The notes beneath the pieces were generated by a model, which saw nothing but the letters and a program-made list of their open reading frames with translations, did not search any database and was not told the DNA's origin. The position numbers and the translations under genes were made by a program. Positions 25,305-32,793 of a DNA stretch of 41,782 nt are shown in pieces (within the stretch, counting starts at the first letter, position 1; every line of letters begins with the position of its first letter). Source of the stretch: Prolixibacteraceae bacterium UBA6029 (GTDB lineage Bacteria > Bacteroidota > Bacteroidia > Bacteroidales > Prolixibacteraceae); assembly GCA_002429385.1 (NCBI GenBank), contig DIZL01000068.1:1-41782 (forward strand). The letters run 5' to 3'.

Positions 25305-26015
25305 TTATGCCGGCACTTCCATAACCAGTATTTTCGATGCTTTGTTCGCCTTCATGGCTATGGGGCCAGCTATTTCTTCGATACCTAAACCGTCCCTCTG
25401 GTTCAGGGTTTCCGATCCAACCACCAATTCTCCTGAAATCAGGAACAGATAAACAAGACTATCGCTCTTTTTTAGCGAATAGCTGATTGTCGAACCCGGT
25501 TCGAAGACTCCCAACGAGAACCAGGCCTGCTGATGAATCCACAGCGAATCGTCCTGTCCGTCGGGTGACACCACCGTGCGCCATTTGCCGTTCATTTCCT
25601 CTTCGGAAAAACGGGCTTGTCCATAGCGGGGTTCCACGTTCTTCTTATCGGGGAAAACCCAGATCTGGAGCAAGCTGGCTTCATTCTCTTTCGAATGATT
25701 AAACTCCGAATGCTGAATCCCTGTTCCGGCCGACATCACCTGTACCTCGCCGGGTGTGATGACCGAACCGTTACCCATACTGTCGCGGTGAGCAAGTTCC
25801 CCGTCCAGAACAATGGTTATGATTTCCATATTGTCGTGTGGATGGGTTCCAAAGCCCATTCCTGCCTGTATCGTGTCGTCATTCAATACCCGAAGCGCCC
25901 CAAAGTGAATACGGTCGGGATTGTAATAATTGGCAAAACTAAACGAATGCCAGGTGTTCAGCCAACCGTGATCTGCATGTCCACGGTATGCTGCTTTGTA
26001 AACTGTCAGTTTCAT
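25305..26015 (-). CDS. Pirin family protein (YhhW-type cupin)
   Basis: A 236-residue bicupin starting at ATG 26015 (MKLTVYKAAYRGHADHGWLN). A start further upstream would read through a tandem repeat and is rejected. Metal ligands His58, His60, His102 and Glu104 (GTHPHDNME and GIQHSEFNHS) match the pirin/quercetin 2,3-dioxygenase (YhhW) site. The family signature WHSFSFANYYNPDRIHFGAL is very well conserved. Some members oxidise quercetin-like flavonols, but for most the physiological substrate is unknown. The gene is flanked on both sides by 7-bp tandem repeats and by copies of a diverged repeat. Confidence 0.9.
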   Translation of the reverse strand: MKLTVYKAAYRGHADHGWLNTWHSFSFANYYNPDRIHFGALRVLNDDTIQAGMGFGTHPHDNMEIITIVLDGELAHRDSMGNGSVITPGEVQVMSAGTGIQHSEFNHSKENEASLLQIWVFPDKKNVEPRYGQARFSEEEMNGKWRTVVSPDGQDDSLWIHQQAWFSLGVFEPGSTISYSLKKSDSLVYLFLISGELVVGSETLNQRDGLGIEEIAGPIAMKANKASKILVMEVPA

Positions 26016-26064
26016 ACTGTTACTCCTTTTTAAAATTGTTGTAAATTGTTGTCCTTGGTCATAA

Positions 26065-26087
26065 GGAAAAAGGAAAAAGGAAAAAGG
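26065..26087. repeat. (GGAAAAA)3 tandem repeat upstream of the pirin gene
   Basis: Three 7-bp units plus a partial one between the pirin start and the second diverged repeat. The adjoining sequence has GTCATTGGTCATTAATGGTCAT at 26090-26111, a motif family also seen near 25036 and, inverted, at 26267-26280. Confidence 0.75.
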
Positions 26088-26116
26088 AACGTCATTGGTC
26101 ATTAATGGTCATCCAG

Positions 26117-26263
26117 ATAAGGTTAATAAGGTAGTGGGATTAGGGGTTAATTTATGTTACTAAGGTTATCCAACAAAATGTAAGATTTGCTATGGAATCA
26201 TAATGTGCATTTTCCCTTAATCTCACCTTCTCATTTTCTCCCCATCTCCCCCTCGTTCCTTTT
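26117..26263. repeat. Diverged direct repeat, copy 2 (3' of yceI gene)
   Basis: Starts ATAAGGTTAATAAGG and ends CCCCATCTCCCCCTCGTTCC. It is homologous to copy 1 at 25136-25268 and is followed by CAATGACTAATGAC just before the YceI gene end. Confidence 0.7.
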
Positions 26264-26287
26264 ACTCAATGACTAATGACTCTTTCC

Positions 26288-26878
26288 TTATTCCGCTACT
26301 ACCAGGTTGAAGTCGAGGGTAAAATCATCATAAACTACTTTGTCGCCCAGGTTTTCAAAGAAGGATTTTGAACCAAACTTCATATTAAACTTGGTGCGGT
26401 CGATGGTCATAGTTCCAACGAAGCTGGTGTTTTTTCCATCTTTTGAAGAAGTTGCATTAAACGTTACCGGATTGGTAATTCCCTTGATAGTCAGGTTTCC
26501 TGTAAAGACACTAGTACTCCCGTTGCTTTCAACCTTGGTTAAAACCAGTTCCGAAGTCGGATGGGTTGCAACAGCAAAAAAATCATCCGATTTAAGGTGT
26601 CCGATCAATTTGGCATTCCATTCGGCATCGGTCAGATCTTTATCGACGATCGAGGTCATATCCATCACGATTTTTCCTGAGGTAACTTTACCATTTTCGA
26701 CCACCAGGCTTCCTTCTTTTAAAGCAATGGTTCCTGTGTGTTCGCCTGTAACTTTTTTACCCAGCCATTTTACGGTACTTTTTGCAGCATCGACTTTCAG
26801 TGTGCCTGCAAATACCGAAGTTGTTAACGAAAGGGCCAGAACCAGTACGGCGAGTGATTTGATTTTCATTGTTTTCAT
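26288..26878 (-). CDS. YceI family periplasmic protein
   Basis: A 196-residue protein with a signal peptide ending SVFAG near residue 24. The YceI lipocalin-like barrel follows: KVDAAKSTVKWLGKKVTGEH, the SGKIVMDMTSI strand, the HLKSDDFFAVATHPTSELVL motif and the FTGNLTIKGITNPVTF motif. Family members bind isoprenoid-type lipids. In Bacteroidota many copies exist with unknown partners. A second, diverged YceI protein is at 30501-31043. A -7 promoter box lies upstream at 26910-26917. Confidence 0.9.
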   Translation of the reverse strand: MKTMKIKSLAVLVLALSLTTSVFAGTLKVDAAKSTVKWLGKKVTGEHTGTIALKEGSLVVENGKVTSGKIVMDMTSIVDKDLTDAEWNAKLIGHLKSDDFFAVATHPTSELVLTKVESNGSTSVFTGNLTIKGITNPVTFNATSSKDGKNTSFVGTMTIDRTKFNMKFGSKSFFENLGDKVVYDDFTLDFNLVVAE

Positions 26879-26909
26879 AACTGCTAATTTTTATTTGTTT
26901 CTACAGTTA

Positions 26910-26917
26910 CAAAGATA
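26910..26917 (-). promoter_or_regulatory. -7 box of the yceI gene
   Basis: Minus-strand TATCTTTG matches TAnnTTTG exactly, 31 bp before the start codon. At 19 nt upstream the -33 position reads TTTT, a weak match. Confidence 0.45.
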
Positions 26918-26956
26918 AAGGGACGAAGGGTGTGGAAAAATGGACTAAAAAAGGAT

Positions 26957-27832
26957 TTAATGGTATTTTTTTCTGCTATGTTCTCTGAACTCCTTCAGGG
27001 TTTGCCCGGTGTACTTCCTGAAAAAGCGGCTGAAGTAGGCCGTATCGTCGAATCCAAGCTTAAAGGCAATCTCTTTTCCCGAAATACTGCTCGAATACAA
27101 AAGCTTCTTAGTTTCGTCGATAACCCGGTTACGGATCAGTTCACCTGCCGTGATGCCCGTGGTACGCTTGGTGAGTTCGTTCAGGCACGAAGGGTTGATA
27201 TGGAGCATTTCGGCGTAGGGTGAAACACTCTTTTCGGTGATATAGTGTTCTTCGATCAGTTGCTTAAACCGTATGATTGTGGCGTCAGGTGTCGAATCAG
27301 GTTCCTCTTTGGTCTCCTGATACTGGTGATCAAAAATGCGCCTCGATTCGAGCAAAAACAGGTGCAGCAGGTTCAGCACGATGTCTTCGCTGTATTCATC
27401 GGGCGACTGCATTTCGGCAAAGATCAGGTCGGTAATGTTCTTCAACTTCGCACGCATCTCCGGGAAGACGGTGATCAGGCTCTTAAAGTCAGGATTGTTG
27501 AACAGGCGGTAATCCTTTAAAGGAACGTGGTTTGCGCGGTTATAACGGATAAAATCGTCATTAAACAGCATATAAATCCCCCCGACCGACTGGTCCATTT
27601 CCAAACGGTGTTTCAGGCCCGGGGGAACAAACAGGATGGTATCGGCCTTCAGGCTGTATTCCACAAATTCGGTGGCATGGATAGCCTCCCCCGATTCGAT
27701 CCAGAAAATAGAATAAAAATCATGCAGATGGGGCATCAGATTGTGTTCAATCTCCGCCTCATCAAAGTCGCATATCTTACGAATGGTAAAGATCTTCCCG
27801 CTATCGTCGCCGAAAAGGGTATTGTTTTTCAA
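26957..27832 (-). CDS. AraC family transcriptional regulator
   Basis: A 291-residue regulator. The N-terminal cupin-like sensor (about 20-100) includes HNLMPHLHDFYSIFWIESGE and the ILFVPPGLKH strand. The C-terminal AraC/XylS double HTH is at about 190-288, with LCHINPSCL-type helix (MLHINPSCLNELTKRTTG) and the second-HTH signature GKEIAFKLGFDDTAYFSRFF followed by RKYTGQTLKEFR. It is divergent from nothing obvious, starting 205 bp from the OsmC gene end. Its target genes and ligand are not indicated. The adjacent yceI and pirin genes are candidates only by position. Confidence 0.9.
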   Translation of the reverse strand: MKNNTLFGDDSGKIFTIRKICDFDEAEIEHNLMPHLHDFYSIFWIESGEAIHATEFVEYSLKADTILFVPPGLKHRLEMDQSVGGIYMLFNDDFIRYNRANHVPLKDYRLFNNPDFKSLITVFPEMRAKLKNITDLIFAEMQSPDEYSEDIVLNLLHLFLLESRRIFDHQYQETKEEPDSTPDATIIRFKQLIEEHYITEKSVSPYAEMLHINPSCLNELTKRTTGITAGELIRNRVIDETKKLLYSSSISGKEIAFKLGFDDTAYFSRFFRKYTGQTLKEFREHSRKKYH

Positions 27833-27884
27833 ATTACTGCTATTTCTGAAACTGCAAGATACTGTTTTTATCTGTTTATACTTT

Positions 27885-27963
27885 TAACCACATAGACACA
27901 TAGGGCACATAGTTTAAATGCTACATTAAATATTTCTATATGCCCTAAGTGTCTATGTGGTTA
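27885..27963. repeat. Long imperfect inverted repeat between osmC-like and araC-like genes
   Basis: 27-bp arms (27885-27911 and 27937-27963) match at 25 of 27 positions with a 25-bp loop. The arm begins TAACCACATAGACACATAGG. It is a mobile-type Bacteroidota intergenic palindrome and may also terminate the OsmC transcript. Confidence 0.75.
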
Positions 27964-28036
27964 TTTTTCATTTGTTTATAGTTGTTTGAAATCATTCTCC
28001 TGTGTGTCAAATTAGGATTGTCATGGAAGTTTTTTT

Positions 28037-28453
28037 TTATTCAATAATGCGTATTTCTGACGAAAGTTTCATGGCCAGGCGATAAGCAGCCGAAACCCCG
28101 CAATATTTATCTTCCGAAAGCTTCACCGCCTTTTCGAGCTTATCCAGGGGCAAATCTTTCCCCTTAAACTGATAAATTACCTTCATCTGATAATATCTGA
28201 TCGGATGCTCTTCGGTCAGGTCCCCTTCCACAATCACATGAAAGGATTCGGGCTCCACCTTCATCTTTTTCAGTATCGAAATCACATCAATACCCGTGCA
28301 ACCGGCCAGCGCCGTTAGCATCAGCTTCTTGGGCCGCAGCCCCAGATCGTCGCCCCCACCCTCTTTCGAAGCATCAATAACCAGGTGATGCCCGTCCATA
28401 TCACACCCGAACGCTAAGTTTTGTTTCCAGGCCAGGTCAAGTACATGTTTCAT
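28037..28453 (-). CDS. OsmC/Ohr family peroxiredoxin-like protein
   Basis: A 138-residue OsmC-family protein with both conserved cysteines, Cys52 (LAGCTGIDV) and Cys118 (DKYCGVSAAY), which act in reducing organic hydroperoxides. The family segments GGGDDLGLRPKKLMLTALAG and FHVIVEGDLTEEHP are present. It belongs to the general OsmC group (YhfA-like) rather than to strict Ohr. It is divergent from the Crp/Fnr gene with 151 bp between the starts, so a stress-linked regulatory connection is possible but unproven. Confidence 0.88.
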   Translation of the reverse strand: MKHVLDLAWKQNLAFGCDMDGHHLVIDASKEGGGDDLGLRPKKLMLTALAGCTGIDVISILKKMKVEPESFHVIVEGDLTEEHPIRYYQMKVIYQFKGKDLPLDKLEKAVKLSEDKYCGVSAAYRLAMKLSSEIRIIE

Positions 28454-28604
28454 ATGAAAGTATTAATGTATTGCAAATTAAATAATAGTACTAATTTTAC
28501 GTTAAATTTTGGGGACCGATACTAAGCTGCTATGCTTACACCAAAAGCAGCAGGATAGCGTTAATCCTGATTCTTGTAACATACATTTACAAACAAAGAA
28601 ACAC

Positions 28605-29309
28605 ATGAGAAGTTCTATAAAGCGACCCAGCGATGAAGAATGTGATTTAAGCGGGTTTCAGTTATTCAAAAAACTGAACGAAAAGGAAATGTCACAGCTC
28701 AATTACGACAAGACCAGTTCGCTGTATAAAAAAGGAAGCATCATTTATCGTGAAGGCAGTCGGCTGACCGGTTTTTTCTGTGTTACTGCAGGGATCTTAA
28801 AGATATTCAAGACTGGTATCGACGGAAAGGAACAGATTATCCGCTTTGCCAAAAAGGGCGATATCATTGCTTACCGCTCCTTGCTAAGCCAGGAACTGGC
28901 CTGTACGACAGCCAAAGTGATCGACGAGGCAGTACTGAGCCACATTCCGTATCAGACCCTTTTATACCTGATTCAGAACAACTGGCAGTTCGCCCACCAC
29001 ATGCTCCAGATCGTATGCAAGGAACTGCGCGAGGCCAACGATTACATCACCGACATCGCCCAAAAGACCGTGCGCGAACGTCTGGCCGAAGTACTTTTAC
29101 TGCTGAAGGAAAACTTTGAACTCGACAATGCCAATACGCTCCAGATTTCGCTCACCCGCGAAGAGCTGGCCAACATGGTGGGTACAGCTACCGAAAGCGT
29201 CATCAGGCTCTTGTCTGAATTTAAACAAGACCAGTTGATCGACCTGCAGGGAAGAAAGATTAAATTCATCAACGTTCCGGGCCTGACCAAGGTGGCCAAT
29301 CTGCAATAA
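28605..29309 (+). CDS. Crp/Fnr family transcriptional regulator
   Basis: A 234-residue regulator starting at ATG 28605 (MRSSIKRPSDEECDLSGFQL). An upstream TTG would add 32 residues with no family support. The cyclic-nucleotide-binding-like beta roll spans about 17-140 (IIYREGSRLTGFFCVTAGIL and FAKKGDIIAYRSLLSQE). The HTH_Crp domain is at about 150-225 (ISLTREELANMVGTATESVI then RLLSEFKQDQLIDLQGRKI). There is no N-terminal Cys cluster for an Fe-S centre, so it is not a classical oxygen-sensing FNR. It is divergent from the OsmC gene and ends with its own terminator. Confidence 0.92.
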   Translation: MRSSIKRPSDEECDLSGFQLFKKLNEKEMSQLNYDKTSSLYKKGSIIYREGSRLTGFFCVTAGILKIFKTGIDGKEQIIRFAKKGDIIAYRSLLSQELACTTAKVIDEAVLSHIPYQTLLYLIQNNWQFAHHMLQIVCKELREANDYITDIAQKTVRERLAEVLLLLKENFELDNANTLQISLTREELANMVGTATESVIRLLSEFKQDQLIDLQGRKIKFINVPGLTKVANLQ

Positions 29310-29330
29310 GCCCAATAGGTATTCCTGCTG

Positions 29331-29367
29331 AAGAGGTCGTTTCCCAAGTGGGAGGCGACCTCTTTTG
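29331..29367 (+). terminator. Rho-independent terminator of the Crp/Fnr gene
   Basis: AAGAGGTCG (29331-29339) pairs with CGACCTCTT (29356-29364), with an inner TTCCC/GGGA(G) extension, followed by T residues. It lies 21 bp after the stop codon. Confidence 0.85.
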
Positions 29368-29544
29368 TTTTGCTGATTACTGTTACCAGTCGGAACTAAA
29401 TAATTCAGACAAAAAGGTATTTTATTTTAATACTCAGGCAGCGTTTCCATATTTCAATCCGTATCTATTTCAGAAACATTTGTTAAAAGGCCTTTAACTG
29501 AAAATGTAGGAAACTTTATTTATTCACTTATTAAAATTAAAGCC

Positions 29545-30048
29545 ATGAAAACAATTCTTAAGTTCATTCCGATTAATCGTCAGCCATTGGGAATAATCCT
29601 GCTTGTTCTTTTCGTTGGATTTTTATCCTGCAAAAAGAACGATAGTACGGTTATGAATACAACGGTTAATTATTCCGGGAGTTTTGTTAAATCTACCAGC
29701 ACAGTGGTGACTTCTGCAACGGGAACAGTCACTGCAAAATTTGATCCGACCACTTTAGTCCTGACCTATACCGTCACCTGGAGTGGGTTGAGTGCAAATG
29801 CCGCAGCTATGCATTTTCATGACGCAGGTCCTGTTATAGCTCCGATTACAGGATTCACTGCTGGAATGAGTGGTACGTTTTCGAGTACTGTTACTTTAAC
29901 TGCTGCACAGGCAACTGATCTGGCTGCAGGGAAAATTTATGTACAGATACATACATCGATTAACCCGGGAGGTGAAGTTCTGGCAACTCTTATAAAAGGG
30001 AGCACTAATACTACTGCTACTACTACTGGCGGTGGTTATATGTATTAA
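29545..30048 (+). CDS. CHRD domain-containing lipoprotein
   Basis: A 167-residue lipoprotein with lipobox FLSC at Cys29 followed by KKND. The mature part is one CHRD domain at about 40-150, with AMHFHDAGPVIAPI and the terminal VQIHTSINPGGEVLATL, the two histidine-bearing strands typical of the family. The role of bacterial CHRD proteins is unclear; the domain is shared with chordin. The C-terminus is Thr/Gly rich. It begins a plus-strand cluster with a cytochrome c, a YceI protein and a DUF5777 barrel. A GC-rich hairpin follows at 30065-30090. Confidence 0.85.
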   Translation: MKTILKFIPINRQPLGIILLVLFVGFLSCKKNDSTVMNTTVNYSGSFVKSTSTVVTSATGTVTAKFDPTTLVLTYTVTWSGLSANAAAMHFHDAGPVIAPITGFTAGMSGTFSSTVTLTAAQATDLAAGKIYVQIHTSINPGGEVLATLIKGSTNTTATTTGGGYMY

Positions 30049-30064
30049 TTATTCAGCATGCCAG

Positions 30065-30090
30065 GCCCCGGGAATATTATCTGCCGGGGC
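30065..30090 (+). terminator. Hairpin after the CHRD gene
   Basis: GCCCCGG (30065-30071) pairs with CCGGGGC (30084-30090) around a 12-base loop. It starts 17 bp after the stop. There is only a short TT afterwards, so it may attenuate rather than end transcription of the downstream cluster. Confidence 0.55.
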
Positions 30091-30129
30091 TTATGGCTTT
30101 GCTGGCTGAATGGTAAATAACTGACAGGT

Positions 30130-30504
30130 ATGAAATTAAGCAACAACATACGGCTTGCCTTGATTACAATCCTTCTATTCGGTTGTAAAAATATGGCGCC
30201 TGAATTCCCTGCTGAAAATAATGGCAAACCGGGATGTACACCTCAATTCCCTGATAAGAATATTACGTATGATAATTATGTGAAAGGCATTCTTACCCAT
30301 CATTGTATTATTTGTCATCAGGGTGGAAATTCACCGGGGCCTGGAAATTTTACAACATATAATGGAGTGCTGGCTTACACCGACTTCTTTAATCTGCGTG
30401 TAATTCAAAACCGCGCGGATATGCCGCAGGGAAATGCCCCTCTTCCGCAAAGTACCCGCGATTCATTGAATATCTGGATCAATAACTGTACACCTGAAAA
30501 ATGA
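30130..30504 (+). CDS. Monoheme cytochrome c-like lipoprotein
   Basis: A 124-residue lipoprotein with lipobox LFGC at Cys19. A heme c motif CIICH is at Cys59, Cys62 and His63, and Met98 (RADMPQGNAPL) is a candidate distal ligand. The segment SLNIWINNCTP at the end resembles the small cytochrome domains that precede Bacteroidota YceI/DUF5777 genes. It would carry electrons at the periplasmic or outer membrane surface. It overlaps the next gene by 4 bp (30501-30504), indicating translational coupling with the YceI protein. Confidence 0.85.
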   Translation: MKLSNNIRLALITILLFGCKNMAPEFPAENNGKPGCTPQFPDKNITYDNYVKGILTHHCIICHQGGNSPGPGNFTTYNGVLAYTDFFNLRVIQNRADMPQGNAPLPQSTRDSLNIWINNCTPEK

Positions 30505-31043
30505 AATATTTATTAACGGTCATCTTGCTTGTAGCAAGCTGGATGGTTCAATCACAAATAGTCGTAACGCATAATGCGAAATTAAGCTTTTTCTCTGAAG
30601 CTCCTATTGAGGATATTAAGGCTGAAAGCATTAACGGGGAATCTGCACTGAATTTGACATCTAATACCATCTATTTTAAAGTAGCAATGCAGACGTTTGA
30701 CTTTAAGAAAAGCCTGATGCAGGAACATTTTAATGAGAATTATATGGAAAGCAATAAATATCCATACGCCGAATTTAAAGGGAAAATAAATGAGCAGACC
30801 GATCTTTCCAAAGATGGAACATATTCCGTGACCGTAAATGGAGATCTTAACATTCACGGAGTGTTGAAGAACTATATGGTTAAAGCTGAACTAACCGTTA
30901 AGAGAGGAGAAATTACTGCAACTTCTACCTTCCCGGTTAAACTGGCCGATCATCATATAAAAATACCAAGATTGGTCATAAAGAATATTGCAGAAGTTGT
31001 ACAGGTTACAGTTTCAGCGCTTTATAAACCAGTTTCGCAATAA
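30501..31043 (+). CDS. YceI family secreted protein
   Basis: A 180-residue YceI-like protein with a signal peptide (YLLTVILLVASWMVQSQ). The barrel contains AKLSFFSEAPIEDIKAESIN, the QEHFNENYMESNKYPYAEFK signature and VNGDLNIHGVLKNYMVKAEL. It is diverged from the YceI protein at 26288-26878, having the FFSEAP variant found in operons with DUF5777 proteins. It overlaps the cytochrome gene by 4 bp. A lipid or quinone-like ligand delivered to the cytochrome is an attractive but unproven idea. Confidence 0.87.
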   Translation: MKYLLTVILLVASWMVQSQIVVTHNAKLSFFSEAPIEDIKAESINGESALNLTSNTIYFKVAMQTFDFKKSLMQEHFNENYMESNKYPYAEFKGKINEQTDLSKDGTYSVTVNGDLNIHGVLKNYMVKAELTVKRGEITATSTFPVKLADHHIKIPRLVIKNIAEVVQVTVSALYKPVSQ

Positions 31044-31100
31044 GCTTATAAAAGCCCATCCTTCAGTCAAAATAATTTAAACGGTATTAATTGAAGCATA

Positions 31101-32063
31101 ATGAAACCGATTACATTCATATTGTTTTTATTCGTTTGCAGCTTATCACTTAAGGCACAGGACGATTTGAGCAAACTTTTTGATGATCCGATACCAAAGA
31201 AAGAAAAGACTCCCATACCTGCAACATTTAAATCACCGCAAATCGTTAATGTTCAATCCAATGAAACGATGCACAAAAATGATCTGCTCTTTGTGGTCAT
31301 GCACCGCTTCGGAGATATTGCAGGAAAATACGGAGGGATGCAGACTTTTTATGGCATGGATAACTCGTCTGACATCCTGATTGGGTTTGATTACGGGATA
31401 TCCGACAGATGGAGTGTTGGTCTTGGCAGAACAAAAGGCGCTCCCAACGGAACAAATACCAACCAGACGCAATTATTCTATATGAACACGAAGTACAGGT
31501 TAATCAGGCAAACAACCGATAACCGGATGCCCCTGTCGGTAACCCTCTATGGAAATGGCGTTATATCGGGAATGAACAAACTGAGTATTACAACTTCAGA
31601 TGCTGATTTTCAAAAATACTCCGACCGGATGAGTTCAGTTGCTCAGGCCATTATTACCCGTAAATTCAGCGATAACCTTTCGCTGGCCTTATTGCCGACC
31701 TATGTTCACAGAAACTATGTATCCTTTATGGATATGAATGATCTGTTCGCTTTGGGGTTGGGAGGACGAATAAAAGTCAGCCATCGGATGGCAGTCATTG
31801 CCGATTACTTTTTAAGTTTCAGGAGTCAGGAAAGCAAAAATTATTTCCTTCAGCAAAAGGGATTTAAGTTTCATAATCCTCTCGGTCTTGGCCTTGAAAT
31901 GGAAACAGGAGGGCATGTCTTTAATTTCATCTTTACCAATTCGACCGCGATTCTCGAAAACCAGTTTATTCCCAGTACAAGCAGTACATGGACTAACGGG
32001 GGGTTTCGCTGGGGGTTCAGCATTAGCCGAACGTTTACATTAAGCAAAAAGACAGGTACCTGA
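31101..32063 (+). CDS. DUF5777 family beta-barrel protein
   Basis: A 320-residue secreted protein with a signal peptide ending SLKAQ near residue 19. A linker with KLFDDPIPKKEKTPIPATFK comes first, then the DUF5777 core with MHKNDLLFVVMHRFGDIAGK, YGMDNSSDILIGFDYGISDR and WSVGLGRTKGAPNGT. The alternating aromatic strands point to an outer membrane beta barrel. The family function is unknown. It is the last gene of the CHRD-cytochrome-YceI group and is followed by an ECF sigma gene after 91 bp. Confidence 0.85.
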   Translation: MKPITFILFLFVCSLSLKAQDDLSKLFDDPIPKKEKTPIPATFKSPQIVNVQSNETMHKNDLLFVVMHRFGDIAGKYGGMQTFYGMDNSSDILIGFDYGISDRWSVGLGRTKGAPNGTNTNQTQLFYMNTKYRLIRQTTDNRMPLSVTLYGNGVISGMNKLSITTSDADFQKYSDRMSSVAQAIITRKFSDNLSLALLPTYVHRNYVSFMDMNDLFALGLGGRIKVSHRMAVIADYFLSFRSQESKNYFLQQKGFKFHNPLGLGLEMETGGHVFNFIFTNSTAILENQFIPSTSSTWTNGGFRWGFSISRTFTLSKKTGT

Positions 32064-32154
32064 TTGTATTAAAACTATTTTACATTACTGTTAATCTAAA
32101 CAAAGCCGTGGATAATTCTGTTAGTAGGGGTATCATCTAATTGTTGTTACCTGA

Positions 32155-32793
32155 ATGGTTGAAAAAGAATTACAGCGAATTATCGATGGTTGTATAGCCC
32201 ATGACCCGCGTAGTCAGGAATTGATCTATAAAACACTTTATGGGTTTGCCATGAAAATTTGTCTGCGATTTGCCGATAACCGATATGAAGCTGCTGAAGT
32301 ATTGAACGAAGGTTTTTTCAAGGCCTTTACAAACATTGAAAAATACGATAAAAGCCTCTCCTTTAAGGCCTGGCTGAGTAAAATCATGTACAATGCCTCC
32401 ATCGACTATTACCGGGCAAATTTAAGAGCATCACAGTTTGTAGGACTGGAAAAGTTTGATCTGAAAATTAACGATGCTTCCGTTGAGCATAAACTTGACT
32501 ATGAAGACCTGCTCTCCATGATCCAACGCCTTCCTCCAGCCTACCGCATCGTTTTTAATCTGTATGCCGTTGATGGTTATTCGCATGAAGAAATAGCCGT
32601 AATGACAGGAATCAGCGCCGGCACATCCAGATCAAACCTTCACAAGGCCCGTCTGAAATTGCAGCAGATGTTATCAGTTCCGCAATCGGTAATGATCCTG
32701 CTGATGATGAAATTAAGAAAGGCCTCCGGGAATTGGACAGCAAACGGTCCTTTCACGAAAATACACGAAGATCATGCCGAAAAGAAACATTGA
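32155..32793 (+). CDS. ECF-type RNA polymerase sigma factor
   Basis: A 212-residue sigma-70 family protein. Region 2 is at about 22-95 (FADNRYEAAEVLNEGFFKAF, then KSLSFKAWLSKIMYNASIDY and YRAN). Region 4 is at about 125-178 (MIQRLPPAYRIVFNLYAVDG and YSHEEIAVMTGISAGTSRSN). No region 1.1 or 3 is present. About 30 residues follow region 4. The gene overlaps the next, anti-sigma-like gene by 20 bp, so the two are translationally coupled and likely form a regulator pair. The neighbouring CHRD-YceI cluster is a candidate target. Confidence 0.9.
   Translation: MVEKELQRIIDGCIAHDPRSQELIYKTLYGFAMKICLRFADNRYEAAEVLNEGFFKAFTNIEKYDKSLSFKAWLSKIMYNASIDYYRANLRASQFVGLEKFDLKINDASVEHKLDYEDLLSMIQRLPPAYRIVFNLYAVDGYSHEEIAVMTGISAGTSRSNLHKARLKLQQMLSVPQSVMILLMMKLRKASGNWTANGPFTKIHEDHAEKKH

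Noticed and set aside
26016..26102. N-terminal extension of the pirin protein
   Set aside because: It reads through a GGAAAAA tandem repeat and lacks family similarity.
28509..28604. Longer Crp/Fnr start at a TTG
   Set aside because: The ATG at 28605 gives a normal family length, and the extra residues have no similarity.
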